Notes: generated by a model not told the origin, from the sequence alone. A stretch of 64,000 nucleotides of DNA from Prostheceraeus crozeri (GCA_907163375.1 CAJQUW010009000.1:62001-126000), one strand, 5' to 3'; positions 1 to 11,339 are shown, numbered from the stretch's first letter. Translations and numbers: made by a program.

Positions 1-299
1 TCTACTTAACGAGAGCATAAATCTGAATAGATTCATGAGCAAATCATTGACTGAACCTTTAGGTCACGAGTACCTTGCATTTTAAATCATACAGCCCAGG
101 CAAAAAAGTCTGTTGACAATCAGAATTTTTACACCAATTCGTTCGCATTTTGCATTGCATAATATGTTATCGCAATTCGTTAATTATGCACTTCTGGTTT
201 GTTATGCGTATCCGAGGAGATAAATGTCAGACAACTGATTTCAAATTAAATTTGATTTCAAATGTGACACAATTGCCGACCGCCTTTTTCATTCTTTTT

Positions 300-1459
300 C
301 TGCCAACGTGTAAAAGATTGGACGCCCGAAATGTGGGAGCAGGTTCTATTGAATGATGAGACCACTAAAAGACAGCATGGAACAGTATGGATGCAAAGCT
401 CGTCTGGTGGCCCAGGTACACGACGCGAGCGACGCAACTGTCTTGTAATTGTGAAACCACAGAATTAGACACGTTGTCTCTTCTTCCGTTGGACAAGAAA
501 GGAAACATTAGAACATGTAATGCCTTTGAAATGGCACAATCTGCTGACATAATACCACAGAGATGGAACAATAAGCAGCCAGTTCGACATTAAACACGCC
601 AAATTGTGCGAAGTTTCATTGACTGTTATCATGGACTTCTAAATAACCATGATAGCTAGGCGCCCATGCTGCTATCAACCGGATCACACAGCAAAGAGAC
701 ACAGACCATATTAAGTTCTACAGAGAAACTTGTGAACGTTTTTTCGTGCGCCTGCTAACTTTTTTAGCAATGATTGGAGGGCCCAACATTATCGAGGAAA
801 CTGCAATGATCTGAATTCTTCGAATCTGAAGGAATCGTGACGATGGGAGCATTTTGAAGGAATTCACAGCAATCCGCAAGTAACGCACGACTATTTCTCC
901 TATCTATGTATGGTATTAAAAAATTCTTTTTGCCCACTGAGTAAGTTCCTGCATGTGGCATCGTTTTGAATCAGTTTGCACTTCTAGCAAAGTGATACGC
1001 TTAAACAATATAATTCTGTGTGTGAAACACTCACCATGTGTGATGGTTTTGGGGTAGCTTGAATGCTACGGGACGAAGCAATTTATGGTTTGTTCCTCCA
1101 AATACCACGATGAAGATAGCTAATTGACTAGAAATGCCCCAGGATCGTCTTTTGCCGATAATGGGGAAAAGACAAACCGCAATTTTTATGCATGACGAGG
1201 TGAAGGTGGCTGCAGCAACAGTCACTAACAGTGCCTTCTCCATGGGAAGGCCCAGACTTGGAATCTTGGAATTGGACAGAAAATCTCTGGTAGGTAATGA
1301 AAACAAAGGTGGCGGAGCGCAAGCCTATAAGCGGTGCATCTTCATGAAGTTATTCGTGATGTCTAGTGTCACAAGATCAACAAGGAAACTTGCAAAAAGT
1401 TTGCACACAGCATACCGGACATGTTCAGTGAATGATTGAGGACACACCAACTATTAGCG
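300..1459 (+). pseudogene. Tc1-like transposase fragment, interrupted by a MITE
   Basis: Catalytic part of a Tc1/mariner (IS630 superfamily) transposase, which cuts and pastes its own DNA in the nucleus. Before 457 the frame reads KDWTPEMWEQVLLNDET, matching the first catalytic Asp block (W..VlfsDEs) of the family, and ends in LVIVK. After the inserted element at 458-1020 the same protein resumes as SPCVMVLG (family: KHSPsVMVWG), then FMHDEV for the second Asp block, and ends with a degraded GHTNY at about 1456. Stops and frame changes occur after 1030, including one just after VMVLG, and the third catalytic region is garbled, so it is dead. No terminal repeats were found. The clean continuation across the insertion is the strongest evidence for both calls. 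Confidence 0.75.
458..1020 (+). mobile_element. Family A MITE, copy 1 (8-bp target duplication)
   Basis: A 563-bp non-coding element starts CACAGAATTAGA and ends with the inverse AATTCTGTG. It is flanked by identical 8-bp direct repeats TGTGAAAC (450-457 and 1021-1028). Two more copies are at 3816-4337 (opposite strand) and 33421-34018, each with its own different 8-bp duplication. An 8-bp duplication is typical of hAT transposons, so this is probably a non-autonomous hAT derivative. Here it sits inside a Tc1-like transposase frame. Confidence 0.85.
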
Positions 1460-2043
1460 TAAAGTGAAATAAATAGAAGTATGACCGACGAGTTTATATG
1501 CTCTTACACCTGTCATCTCTGTAATATATAGATTAATAATTTGAAAGCATTGTTTTCATTTCTAGTGTCTCACTGTATCAGATTTTCAAACAGACGCTTT
1601 GTCTAGGCTGTAAAGTTGTAGTAGCGATTATTAGCAACAATATTAACATTGTCATATTATTCTTCTCATGCTTTCATGAGCTCTCATTAACCAGCAATTC
1701 AAATTTCATTTTGTAATTCCCGTTGGATGAAAATTGAGAAAGTTGGACGAAAGAAACTAACAACAAAATTATTTCTTTTATTCGTCTTCTTTAAGCAGTG
1801 TTACTTATTCCATTGTGAACAATGAAATGCAATACAATTGCTTCACAGTGAAGGCTGAATGATGTGAACAAGGGATTAGGTTCAGGCGTCTACTTAAAAC
1901 TTATCAACACTTTTCTCCTTTGCAAGCTCATAGCGTCAATTCTATAGAATGATTACAATTTGCTATGATGTCATGTGAATAATTGATTCTGTTTCCACCT
2001 CATTATAGCCTTGTTATTGGCAGCTGCGCTTGTTTTATAAATA
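1460..2043. other. No recognisable feature
   Basis: About 580 bp of AT-rich sequence between two transposons. I see no coding signal, repeat or RNA gene in it. Confidence 0.5.
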
Positions 2044-3429
2044 CAGTCATGGAAGAAATATAGAACCCGATAAGTTGCAACATATTGTTGGCAGCAATCG
2101 ATGTTAATAACCACAAATCAACATTCGCCAGTGTTCTATTATAATCTAAACGAACGAATGCGATCATGCTGATACTGCGGACAGTCTATAAATATCTGTT
2201 AATTTGAGTTAACACTACACAAAGAAACCAACATGATGTTAATAAAATGGTTTGGAAGTGTCATTTCATTCTAGATCGCTGTCAGATATGGCTTCACGCG
2301 GTGCCGACGTAACTGAGTTTATGAAAGGTCAAATTTATGCATTAAGGACTCATGCATTATTTTCAAAACCAAAAAATAACTGAGTGCTTGAGCATTTCAG
2401 AGAACACGGTCAAAAAGTAGTCTATCTTCAGAGATTGTCTGTCGATGGACAAGCTGAGGGAAGCAACCGAGGTGCTTGTGGGCGGAAGAAAGTGACTGTC
2501 AGGATGTCTTCAGAAAATCCTTTCATGTCTGCCAGAGAAATAAAGCAGGACTCGCATCTTGAATGTGACAGAAGAACAGTTTCGAATCAATTGCAAGATG
2601 CTGGTCTCAAGTCCTCTGCACCAGCAAGGAAGACTCTACTGACTGAAGACCATTAAGATTGCAGACTTGAATGGGCTCGGGAAAAATCCAATTGGAGCTC
2701 TAGAAGGTGGAAGACAGTTGTGTTTTCTGATGAATCGCGATTCTGCCTAGGACAATCCTGCGGGCAGCATGCTCGAAGACCCTTTGCATGCCGATATTCG
2801 GAACCTTATGTTTGCAGCGTTCCCAATAGGTCTGTGGCTCATGCAATAGTATGGGGTATTTTCTGTAAACGGCTTCACGGGTTTAGTCAGAATCGAATCC
2901 CACATTGATTCTGAACAGTATACTAATATTCTTGCAGAGCACCTCGTGCCAATTTGGCCCATGATATCTCAAGGAAACGGCATTTTCCAGCAAGACAATG
3001 CGCCTATCCATACTGCCCTTCGAACGCGAACATTTCTTCAACAAAATGATATCAACATCCTTGACTGGCCTGGCCTCCTTACAGCCCTGATATGAACCCT
3101 ATCGAAAATGTGTGGGGTATAGAATGGAACTGAAATTGCAAGGGAATATGAAAATCTGTCTAACTTTTACGAACTTTTTGCTACTTTAGAAGAAATTTGG
3201 AGAGAACTGATGGAAGTGCGAAGTTATCGGAAATCACTAATTTATTCTACGACTGATCATGTGGAAGAACTCATACGTGCTGACGGAGGCATCACAAGAT
3301 TTTAATATTGCACTTTTATTACTATCATGATGTTCATTTATCGGAGTAATAATAGGTATGTGAAAATGACGCAGGAGCAAGTCTTGAGTTTTCATTTTTT
3401 CACCGGGTACTACACTTTTTCCATGACTG
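2044..3429 (+). mobile_element. Tc1-like transposon with terminal repeats, dead
   Basis: A 1386-bp element flanked by TA (2042-2043 and 3430-3431). The ends are inverted repeats of about 30 bp: left CAGTCATGGAAGAAATATAG, right complement CAGTCATGGAAAAAGTGTAG. Transposase pieces lie on the + strand: an N-terminal DNA-binding part (2384-2656), then VVFSDESRF with the first catalytic Asp (about 2716), then FQQDNAPIHTA with the second (about 2990), then DMNPIENVWGI with the Glu (about 3090) in another frame. Several stops and at least one frameshift (between the second Asp block and the Glu block) make it non-functional. TA duplication and the DNAPIHTA motif identify IS630/Tc1/mariner. Confidence 0.85.
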
Positions 3430-3815
3430 TATAAGGCAATTCACTGAGCTCGAGTTAACTCGTAGCTATGGAGTAATACGATACATGTGCCACTGACCGC
3501 GTTGTAGAGGGAATATCATGAGAAGCGAGGAATCTCATGTTCAAATGAAGGGAAACAATTTAAATCACTGGAATAAAAGAAATAAAAAGAGAGCCCAAAG
3601 AAAAAAAACAGATTTCATTAACCCTTATCGTACAGTCGCTTGCACTTTTGTAGCAATACGGTAAAACATTTCATTTATACATTTCCATAATGGTTGCGTA
3701 AACTAAGTATCTTTGACGATGAAGAAATTGTAACAGTATACTTTCTCAAGAAGATTTAATTGTTTTTCAATAAATCTTCATTTCAAATTTTCTTTCCCTA
3801 TTTCAATGGTATAGC
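3430..3815. other. Intergenic, purine-rich patch
   Basis: Non-coding sequence with a purine-rich run (about 3565-3612) and no gene, between the Tc1-like element and family A copy 2. Confidence 0.4.
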
Positions 3816-4337
3816 CACAGAATTAGATTGTTTAATCGTATCACTTTGCTAGAAGTGCAAACTGAATCAAACAGATGGCACATTTAGGAACTTAATAAGT
3901 GGGCAAAGAGAAATTTTTAATACCTTACAGAGATAGGAAAAATAGTCGTGCGTCGCTTGCGGATTGCTCTGAATTCCTTTAAAATGCTCAGATCGCCACG
4001 ACTCCTTCAGATTCGAAGAATTCAGATCATTGCGCAAAAGTTTTCTCGATAATGTTGGGCCCTCCGATCATTTAAAAAAAAGTTAGAAGACGCATGAAAA
4101 AAAGTTAACAAACTTCGCTGTAGAACTTGACATCGACTGTGTATCTTTGCTGTGTGATCCGGTTGATAACAGTCACTGAAACTTTGCACAATTTGGCGTG
4201 TTTAATGTTGAACTGGCTGCTCATTGTTCGATTGCTATGGTAATTAGTCAGGAGAGTGTGCCATTTCATTTACGCTACATGTTCCAATGCTTCCCTTCTA
4301 GTCAAACAGAACAAGAGACGAGCTGTCTAATTCTGTG
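3816..4337 (-). mobile_element. Family A MITE, copy 2
   Basis: 522-bp copy of the 458-1020 element in the opposite orientation. It starts CACAGAATTAGA, ends TCTAATTCTGTG and is flanked by identical 8-bp repeats GGTATAGC (3808-3815 and 4338-4345). Similarity to copy 1 runs along most of its length with indels. Confidence 0.85.
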
Positions 4338-4939
4338 GGTATAGCTGTCTATACAAATCGCAGCGGAACAGCGACAAAAGCCCCCCGACAAAAGCAACCT
4401 CGACAAATTGATGCATAATGTACTGTATGTAAATCTGTCTCCATATGGAATACATACTTCTTTTACATGCTAACACTTTCATTTTTATATCAATCAATTA
4501 CTTCTACTTAAACGTAAGACTTTGTCAGAACTTGCTTGATAATTGCAGATTGATAACATCTGGCTGATTCTATAGATTTGCACACATGGCTTTATTCTGG
4601 ACAATCTGCTCACCTGCCGCATACCAGTCTGTGTCAGATCGGATTACGATTACGTGAACCAACATGTCAAGTGGCTTAGGATTTGACAGCTCAAAATGAA
4701 TCGCAAACCAAATTTTGATGTCAAAACTTGAAACCTTGTGATTTTAAATCATTATTAAGTGAAATCATCAGCATGGAAGTTATTCAAACCCACAAAGGTC
4801 ACAAGAAAATTGTTTTTGAAAATTACATGTATGTGAAAAAGAAGAAGCGGCATTCACAATGTTACTGAGTAAGTAGGGTTGTCAGCCGATATTTCACATG
4901 TCATTTTTCTATGAAAGTCGTTCATATATCTCCAATTCC

Positions 4940-4981
4940 AAATTAGACGGCCTTAATTGCATGATTAAGGCCGTCTAATTT
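4940..4981. repeat. Perfect 18-bp inverted repeat (hairpin)
   Basis: Arms 4940-4957 and 4964-4981 are exact inverse complements with core TTAGACGGCC, separated by a 6-nt spacer TGCATG. The GC-rich core contrasts with its AT-rich surroundings. Function unknown; it could be the relic of a very small foldback element. Confidence 0.9.
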
Positions 4982-5440
4982 GCTATGTAATACCACTAAG
5001 GTAGGAGCAATTCACCGTTCATCTCCGCATTCCCAGTGAAAATGGCATTCAGATGATTCCTATGATTAACAATTTGGATTCGTAGATATCGCAAGCTTGA
5101 CATGTTTTAATGTTATGAGCTGCTCGGGCTATGTAGAAAATTATCATAGGTTTGAGTCTTTTGCAGATCAAAATCTTGGATTTTTGATGTCATAGATTTT
5201 TGGTTCAGTAACAATGCATATATTACCTTTCAAATGATCAGCCTAAATCGTGTGGCGCTACGCGCCAGAGAATATATCTTCATTATTATAAAGATTTCAT
5301 TCATCAATTAATTTTATAGCACAAGCATTTCATATATGAAATATATCTATTATCTATACTATATACACTATAGGGTATATCCATCTATGATAATATACTT
5401 TATAATCAACTTTTCTGTTTTAGCATGATAAGGCATTTAC

Positions 5441-5562
5441 TTACGCAATTAGTGCAAAGTTTCCATCTTTGCTGCATTTTTCGAGATCAATATTTCTATG
5501 CACAAGGCCTAAAGATTCGAAAAATGTGTTAAAGATGGATACTTTGCACTATAGTTGCGTAA
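5441..5562. repeat. Imperfect foldback, about 30-bp arms
   Basis: Left arm 5441-5470 starts TTACGCAATTAGTGCAAAGT; right arm 5531-5562 is its inverse with two small indels, ending GTTGCGTAA. Looks like a tiny inverted-repeat element. No clear target duplication beyond short AT matches. Confidence 0.7.
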
Positions 5563-6228
5563 ATAACTATTTCAGTGCAGTTGGTTGATGCATTTTCATC
5601 GAACAATATTCTTTTACACCAGAGGCCTGGCAATCTGTCCATAGCGCAGACCACAACATAGCTCCATTGGCAAGGCCATGATAAAAAATGCGATATTTTC
5701 CTTGATAATATCGATTATTGCTTATTATTCATTAAACAAAGCACCATTTCGAATAGTAATGTGAAGGCTGAAATTGATTCATTGAAGTGAACTTCAATTT
5801 AATTGACGGCTTTTGTGCTGACAGTAAACAAACATCACACCAGGCATGTTTTGCATCCCTTTTTGCCTTCCTCATGCGTACGCGTCCCTACCGCCGGTTT
5901 ACCTGCCTAGTATTCTCTGCAGATGAACCGCATCACAACCAGTCGGCATATGAGATGCCTCAGGCTTACTCGCAGAGAATAAGTTTCTGATCACAGTCTC
6001 CGAATCAAGGCTGAATCTGTTGAATAAGAAGTGAACCAGAATTCCTGGGGATTTAAAACATTAATCGAACAGGAGTAAGGGCCGAAACGCGAATCCTTAC
6101 CCAAGTTCCTGCTGATGACCTCAATTGCACATTTTTTCTATTAGGTAATCTGTTGTAGTTGTTATTTCCTTTAACCTGTAGGGAACGCCACATGGGCCCT
6201 TTTGAGGGATCAAATTCTTTTCACTTAC

Positions 6229-6321
6229 CGTTATCTTCTACATACTTCATCTTCTCCTCAATCAAGGCATTAAATTTCATTCTGACGCAATTGACATATA
6301 CAAGCATCTGGGCGACCAGAC
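6229..6321 (-). CDS. Candidate isolated exon, 93 bp
   Basis: On the minus strand an open 93-bp segment is bounded by a good acceptor (CTGCAG just upstream, at 6327-6322) and a near-consensus donor (GTAAGTG, starting at 6228). The only open frame reads LVAQMLVYVNCVRMKF followed by NALIEEKMKYVEDN. Two bases complete a codon at its start and one base begins a codon at its end, so it is a symmetrical phase-1 exon that can be added or skipped without a frame shift. I do not recognise the protein and found no partner exons. It may be a real host exon or chance. Confidence 0.3.
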
Positions 6322-6329
6322 CTGCAGAT

Positions 6330-7061
6330 TAAGTTTTGTCAATGTAAGCAAATTCCACAATTACTACACTGCCCACACCACAGAGTGGCAGACAGGCAGG
6401 AGTTCTCGTGCAAGTTGGCAAATTTTTTCTCACCCTACTTATATTTACACAGACTTTTTTTTATTACCTACAATTTGAATATGATCAACATTTACATTTG
6501 TGTTTTATTCTTATTTTTCACATTGGTTTTACTTACTGAATAGTTCGATTTGTGATTTAATTAATTATTAATTGTGTTTCGCCTAAGGTTAGCCCTTGCA
6601 AAATTTGACATGTCTTTTGGGCAGATCCAATGTCAATTGATAAGCAATCTAAGGGCCATATCTGGCCCGCAGGTCAGAGGTTGCCCGCCCCAATTTTGCA
6701 CAATTAGGGAAACTCTGAAACGTTGAATAGAACGCATTGACACGGGCACTACAGGTGCATATTAACTTTTTAGCTATGATGGCCGCTATCTGTTGCTATT
6801 TGACTCATAGCATTTATTTCAAGCTATGCCGGGCTATTTCCAACTTTTAAAGAATTTTATTCTATGCATGCATAGATTTCTTCACTCTCCTATTCATAGA
6901 TGTCATCTGTAAAGTTCTACTTTACAGTGCATGGACAACTTTACAATTAAGTCATGGAGCCCGAGAAACTTTGGAGTAGATGAAAATCATTTTTATTGAA
7001 TGCTTTGATAACAAGTATGAAATACTAGAAACAGCAATTAAGACAAATTAGTCTTATAACA
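6330..7061. other. No recognisable feature
   Basis: About 730 bp of non-coding sequence between the candidate exon and the Crypton relic; nothing recognised. Confidence 0.4.
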
Positions 7062-7876
7062 TCATAAGTTAATGACGACATTGCTACAATTTGACAAATT
7101 AAAAACATTGAAAGTCTTTTCTTCCGTAGTAGTGACCCCGTTTCCCATCCTTTTTGACATCTCAAGTTTGGCAGCATTTGTGTTCTCTAGGTATTTCATT
7201 GCTGTATTTTCCGATTTCCAATTGAAGTGTTGCTTCATAGCCACTGAGGAAGTATTTTCTTCTGCCAGTTTATTCGCTGCAGAACGGCGTAAGCAATGGC
7301 CAGTGTACTTTTCCGGTTCAGGAAGTTGTAGATATTCAGCTACATAGAAGCTGATTTTCCGCAAAGTATGCATGCCCATTGGCTGCTTGGTAAAGTACCA
7401 TGAGCTGTCCTTTCTTTCACGGTATGTCTTGAACATTCTTCCATTTCCTACACCACATCTACTCAGTTCATTGTCATAAATCTCAATGAATCTGCAGTAA
7501 TCTAGAGGAATGTTAAATTTATTCTTTATCACCTCTCCTTTTTGTTTGCTCACTGTATAGGTAATCCACATTCCGGTGGTTTCATTAAATTCGCAGTCCT
7601 CGCACAAAATGTTTGTAAGATCTGCGCATCGTAATCCACCGTAATATCGACCGTAGCTTGGTACTTGTTATTGATCATCGAATAGTATGTCCATAAGCTG
7701 CTTGATGCTTGTTTCTTTTCATTTCGCGGGTAATCGAAGTATTCAATAAAGTCATATTCGGTTGGTCGATCTTGCTTCTTAGTAAATTCTAGTAATGCAT
7801 TCCAAGCATCGTTGTAACGTTTTCTGCTCTTGGCTGGAGTCAAATTTTCCATTATTTCGCTGGCCGATCGCTTCAT
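7062..7876 (-). pseudogene. Crypton-type tyrosine recombinase relic
   Basis: Crypton transposons move with a tyrosine recombinase. The N-terminal part (7876-7550, 108 codons, MKRSASEIMENL...) resembles the SAM-like core-binding domain of animal Crypton-derived proteins (aSSLWTYYSMINNKYQ). The C-terminal part (7607-7062, 181 codons) has the catalytic second half: GHCLRRSAANKLAE gives the H-x-x-R box, QHFNWKSENTAMKYLE gives the later His/Trp and the Tyr nucleophile. The two parts are in different frames and the middle of the domain, where the first catalytic Arg should be, is missing, so the gene seems internally deleted. No ends identified; Cryptons lack terminal inverted repeats. Confidence 0.7.
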
Positions 7877-8613
7877 TTTGAGGAACGATTCTGTACAGAA
7901 TTAGTATAGAAGTGGAGGATAGTATCCTAATGATTGTAGAATCAAATTTCAAATTCTGTAATCATAGAAATGCATCAATTGTCTTCGTCTGCATATAACT
8001 GCATAGAATAAAATTACATACACTCATTGGCAAAGCTTTTTACAATACTAGTAAACTTTCTATGACTCGATCGCTGCGATCTCGTCACTTTACCTCTTAT
8101 TGTAAAGTGACGCTTTACCAATTTCGTGTAAATAATTATTATTCTCTCTCGTACCATGAGCTATGCAGCTTTAATCATCAGATGGGCACTGATTGGGAAG
8201 ATATTATTTAATTCTTTTCGATTATGATGATGGAAAATATACTCATTGACAACATTATTGCCGATGCGCTTTTTTATATAAAAAAGAAATTTAATCGCTT
8301 TAAATTCACTAGCATGCTCCAGCTTTAATACATTCCGTAATGCGAGATCGAGCTGTTCGAAGATGATGGACATTACAACGCGACCGCCAATGAAATAAAA
8401 AATCCTCCGGCCCTTTAAGACTTTCTGTCATTGTTGACCATTTCAAGCCGATGGCCATTACACCACTCAACTCGTCTTCTTCGATGTTCAATGTAAAACG
8501 GAATTTGCACAGTTGGCCCTATATCAGCTTTCGCCGTATCAGAAATTGTGTATCAGCTTCTCTCAACTTTCGATATGCAGTTCGAACACCAGCTGCAGTA
8601 TAAATTCGCACCA
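7877..8613. other. Unassigned, small minus-strand frames
   Basis: Two overlapping minus-strand frames (8161-8373, 8309-8491) show no family I recognise. No other feature. Confidence 0.35.
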
Positions 8614-8894
8614 ACCTTCCAGCACACTATCGGTATGGAACACACATAAATCTACTCATTTTGAAAAGCAGTGTGCATAATATTGTTCGACTATATTTGT
8701 AGAAATTCGTCCACAGCGCTTCATTACAACTACCATGCATGTGGTAAACTGATCATGTGCTATTTTATCAGAGCTGAGCGATGATGGATAATTATTTTAA
8801 ACTTCCAACTGTTTACATTTGTGGCTCGGAAGTTTTATAACTGCATGCATGCATGGACGCATTTATGCAATGTTGTGAAAGTAGAAAGTGATAT

Positions 8895-9368
8895 CACTAG
8901 GTGACATGCCACGCTCAATCACGCGTAATTCACGCGTGAACCACGCGTAATTACACATGACCCCAAACATCCGTGGCTATGCGGGATATTGCTGCAATAT
9001 CTCTTATGTAAGCTAGTATAGTTGGCAGTCCTGTTATATAGACTTTGCGTCTCATGTGTCTGCATGTATCAGAGGCTAAACAATGTGATAGGACCTCAAT
9101 TTCATGCTCAGGGAAGACAGAACATGCTTAGCGGTTTATTCATGGTTCAAGCGGCAGCGCAGACAACCGTAGACGACGCGCAAACTATAAACGCTCGCCA
9201 GAGCGTATTCATAGACATTTCCCATATTTTAGCAGCATCAGATTAAGTGATTTCTGACTCTCAGTGCAGCGCGTATGTACGCGGGTAGAAGAATAGAATG
9301 TCCTTAACCACGGATGCTTGGGGTGTTCCGTAATTTCGCGTGAATCACGCGTGGCATGTCACCCAGTG
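8895..9368 (+). mobile_element. Family C MITE, copy 1
   Basis: A 474-bp element with ends CACTAGGTGACATGCCACGC and, inverted, CACTGGGTGACATGCCACGC, flanked by ATAT on both sides (8891-8894, 9369-9372). The equivalent point of duplication copy 2 (about 21605) has no element, which gives the empty site. A partial copy is at 52182. The ends contain several ACGCGTGA-type motifs. Superfamily uncertain. Confidence 0.8.
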
Positions 9369-10117
9369 ATATTACCTCAAACCAGGACATATATAAAGAT
9401 ACATGAAATAAACTTCAATTCAGATCAACGGTGATGTGTTCATTATGTATGTCAAGTACAGAATTTCGATAATACAGGCCAATGCATTATTTCGAGAAAT
9501 TTGAATTTAGGGATAAGCCCATAACACAACTGAGGAAAGATATCAAGTTTGAATCAACTCCAAATCATTGTTGGCAACTATTTGTGAAAATTTTTTTTAT
9601 CAGGTTTTAAAAAGTTTATCAGGTCGATCCGATTGTCGAAGTCGGAGTCCTTTCATATTTTAGGACTCTGATTCCGATCCGTGAAAATCTCTATGGATCC
9701 CTACCCCACATCCCTTTGAATCAAAAGATTAAACTACAAAGAGAAACGAGTGTGGTTTTAGCAGGAAGCATGGGGTCCGTTATGCTTCTGTTTGCTTTGT
9801 ATTCTGTATAGGTCACAAGTAAAGAGACGTTTATTTGTCAATACTGGAAATCAAGCATTTCAATATGAAGTCAAACACAAAGTTAGGATAAATACATCAA
9901 ATAAGTGATTTTCTTGCTAGCTGTCTGTTATAAAGCACGGACCATCGAGGAATGTAAGAGGATGACCGACATGATGTCATGTATAGACTAATATAATGAG
10001 ACATCTCTTCGATTTCTCAGTGTTATATGGCAAATGAAAGCTCGGCATCTCATTTGCAAATATCCTTTGTTAACGATCCTTTCTATCTACCGAGGCGTTG
10101 TAAAGAGGACACACACA

Positions 10118-10497
10118 TCACGCATAAATGTCTCGATGTCACAAATAAATGTTTCGATGTCACGCATAAATGGCTCAATGTCACGCATAAATGGCTGGAT
10201 GTCACAAATAAATGTCTCGATGTCACGCATAAATGGCTCAATGTCACGCATAAATGGCTGGATGTCACAAAAAATGGCTGGATGTCACATATGAATGGCT
10301 TGATGTCACAAATAAATGGCTGGATGTCACGCATAAATGGCTGGATGTCACACATGAATGGCTTGATGTCACAAATAAATGGCTGGATGTCACACATGAA
10401 TGTCTCGATGTCACACATAAATGGCTGGATGTCACGCATAAATGGCTCAATGTCACGCATAAATGGCTTAATGTCACGCATAAATGGCTCAATGTCA
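10118..10497. repeat. 21-bp minisatellite, about 18 units
   Basis: Unit close to TCACGCATAAATGGCTGGATG, with CAAATAAATG and ATGAATGG variants; one unit is 20 bp. Because 21 is a multiple of three, every frame on both strands stays open for long distances; those frames are not genes. The array touches the stop codon of the lectin-type gene (TGA at 10497-10495 lies in the first unit). The duplicated locus at 22337-22378 has only about two units, so the array expanded here after the duplication. Confidence 0.95.
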
Positions 10498-11265
10498 CGC
10501 GTATCTACCTTCACATAGCCCATAATATATATTTTGTCGAGTTGGATGGTTGCAATCAACGTCGTTCCATTTGAATTCGTTCCCGGTGTTGCCAGGTTTT
10601 AAGTATTCTAAACAATTTTCATTATCGTTACTAGGTTCGGTAGGATGATAGAATGTAAACGGACACATGGTTTTGCCATCCTGCAGCAAACAATTATTAT
10701 TTGGTTGGTCCATTGCACCGATCCAGAACTTAGCCGTATATAAATTCCATTCAGCAGCATGATAGATATACTTTGAAGGGAGATTTTCTATGATCACATT
10801 CCTGATAAACTCATTCTCTGCCATGTCATCCACAGTGATTAGATACATACCAAGCTCTCCACATCGGATCCTGTTTTCACTATATGTTCCAGGACTCTCC
10901 ATTATCATGTAAAGATGACCTCGAAATCTCCATGTCAGTTGAATTGGATGATTGGGTAGTCGCACCATGAAACTTTTGGAGTGCTGATGACCATCACAGG
11001 CACGGGTTAGCAATGTGCAATTCTTATTTTCCTTGTTGAAAAGGATGCTCCTACACCTGTTGTCTGAAGCACATGATATTGCACATTTCAATTTTGAAGA
11101 GCAGTATGTGCTTGCCATTATAACTTGAGAGCAGGGAACACCTTGTCCGAGCTTGAAATACAAGGGATCGACCACCATGAAGTGATCTGTTGACAATGAA
11201 TGACATATAACTGCGACGCAGATCACACTAAAAGTGATCAAAAGAATAGTTTTGTTATCAATCAT
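10495..11265 (-). CDS. Secreted PAN/apple plus C-type lectin domain protein, copy 1
   Basis: A 256-residue protein predicted to be secreted. Residues 4-21 are hydrophobic (TILLITFSVICVAVICHS), a signal peptide or anchor. Residues about 45-90 hold seven Cys (45, 55, 61, 65, 71, 83, 90) in a PAN/apple-like pattern. Residues about 108-253 form a C-type lectin-like domain: FWIGAMD core, WND at 233-235, and Cys 135, 192, 201, 218, 238, 251. The sugar-specificity site reads EPS (210-212), not the EPN or QPD of well-known lectins, so ligand and calcium dependence are uncertain. The frame is intact and intronless. The start is set by the ATG directly before the hydrophobic segment. The last codons lie in the flanking 21-bp repeat. 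Six residues differ from copy 2 (22375-23145). Likely role, by inference, is extracellular recognition or adhesion. Confidence 0.85.
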   Translation of the reverse strand: MIDNKTILLITFSVICVAVICHSLSTDHFMVVDPLYFKLGQGVPCSQVIMASTYCSSKLKCAISCASDNRCRSILFNKENKNCTLLTRACDGHQHSKSFMVRLPNHPIQLTWRFRGHLYMIMESPGTYSENRIRCGELGMYLITVDDMAENEFIRNVIIENLPSKYIYHAAEWNLYTAKFWIGAMDQPNNNCLLQDGKTMCPFTFYHPTEPSNDNENCLEYLKPGNTGNEFKWNDVDCNHPTRQNIYYGLCEGRYA

Positions 11266-11339
11266 GAAGGCTGTGATGACTGAATTTCCGTTTTCGGTTG
11301 TATGTTGTTTGCTCTTGCTCTGAAATCTGAATAGCGCAG

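Larger units (their letters stand above)
4346..6228. other. Long non-coding stretch with two hairpins
   Basis: No gene recognised in this AT-rich stretch. It holds a perfect 18-bp hairpin (4940-4981), an imperfect foldback (5441-5562) and a low-complexity TA-rich run (about 5335-5405). A 67-codon frame at 5787-5990 has no family resemblance that I recognise. Confidence 0.4.

Noticed and set aside
10118-10497. CRISPR-like array
   Set aside because: Direct repeats with no unique spacers, in an animal genome; a minisatellite.
10027-10574. Several long overlapping open frames on both strands
   Set aside because: They arise from a 21-bp tandem repeat whose length is a multiple of three; the repeat is almost absent from the duplicated locus.
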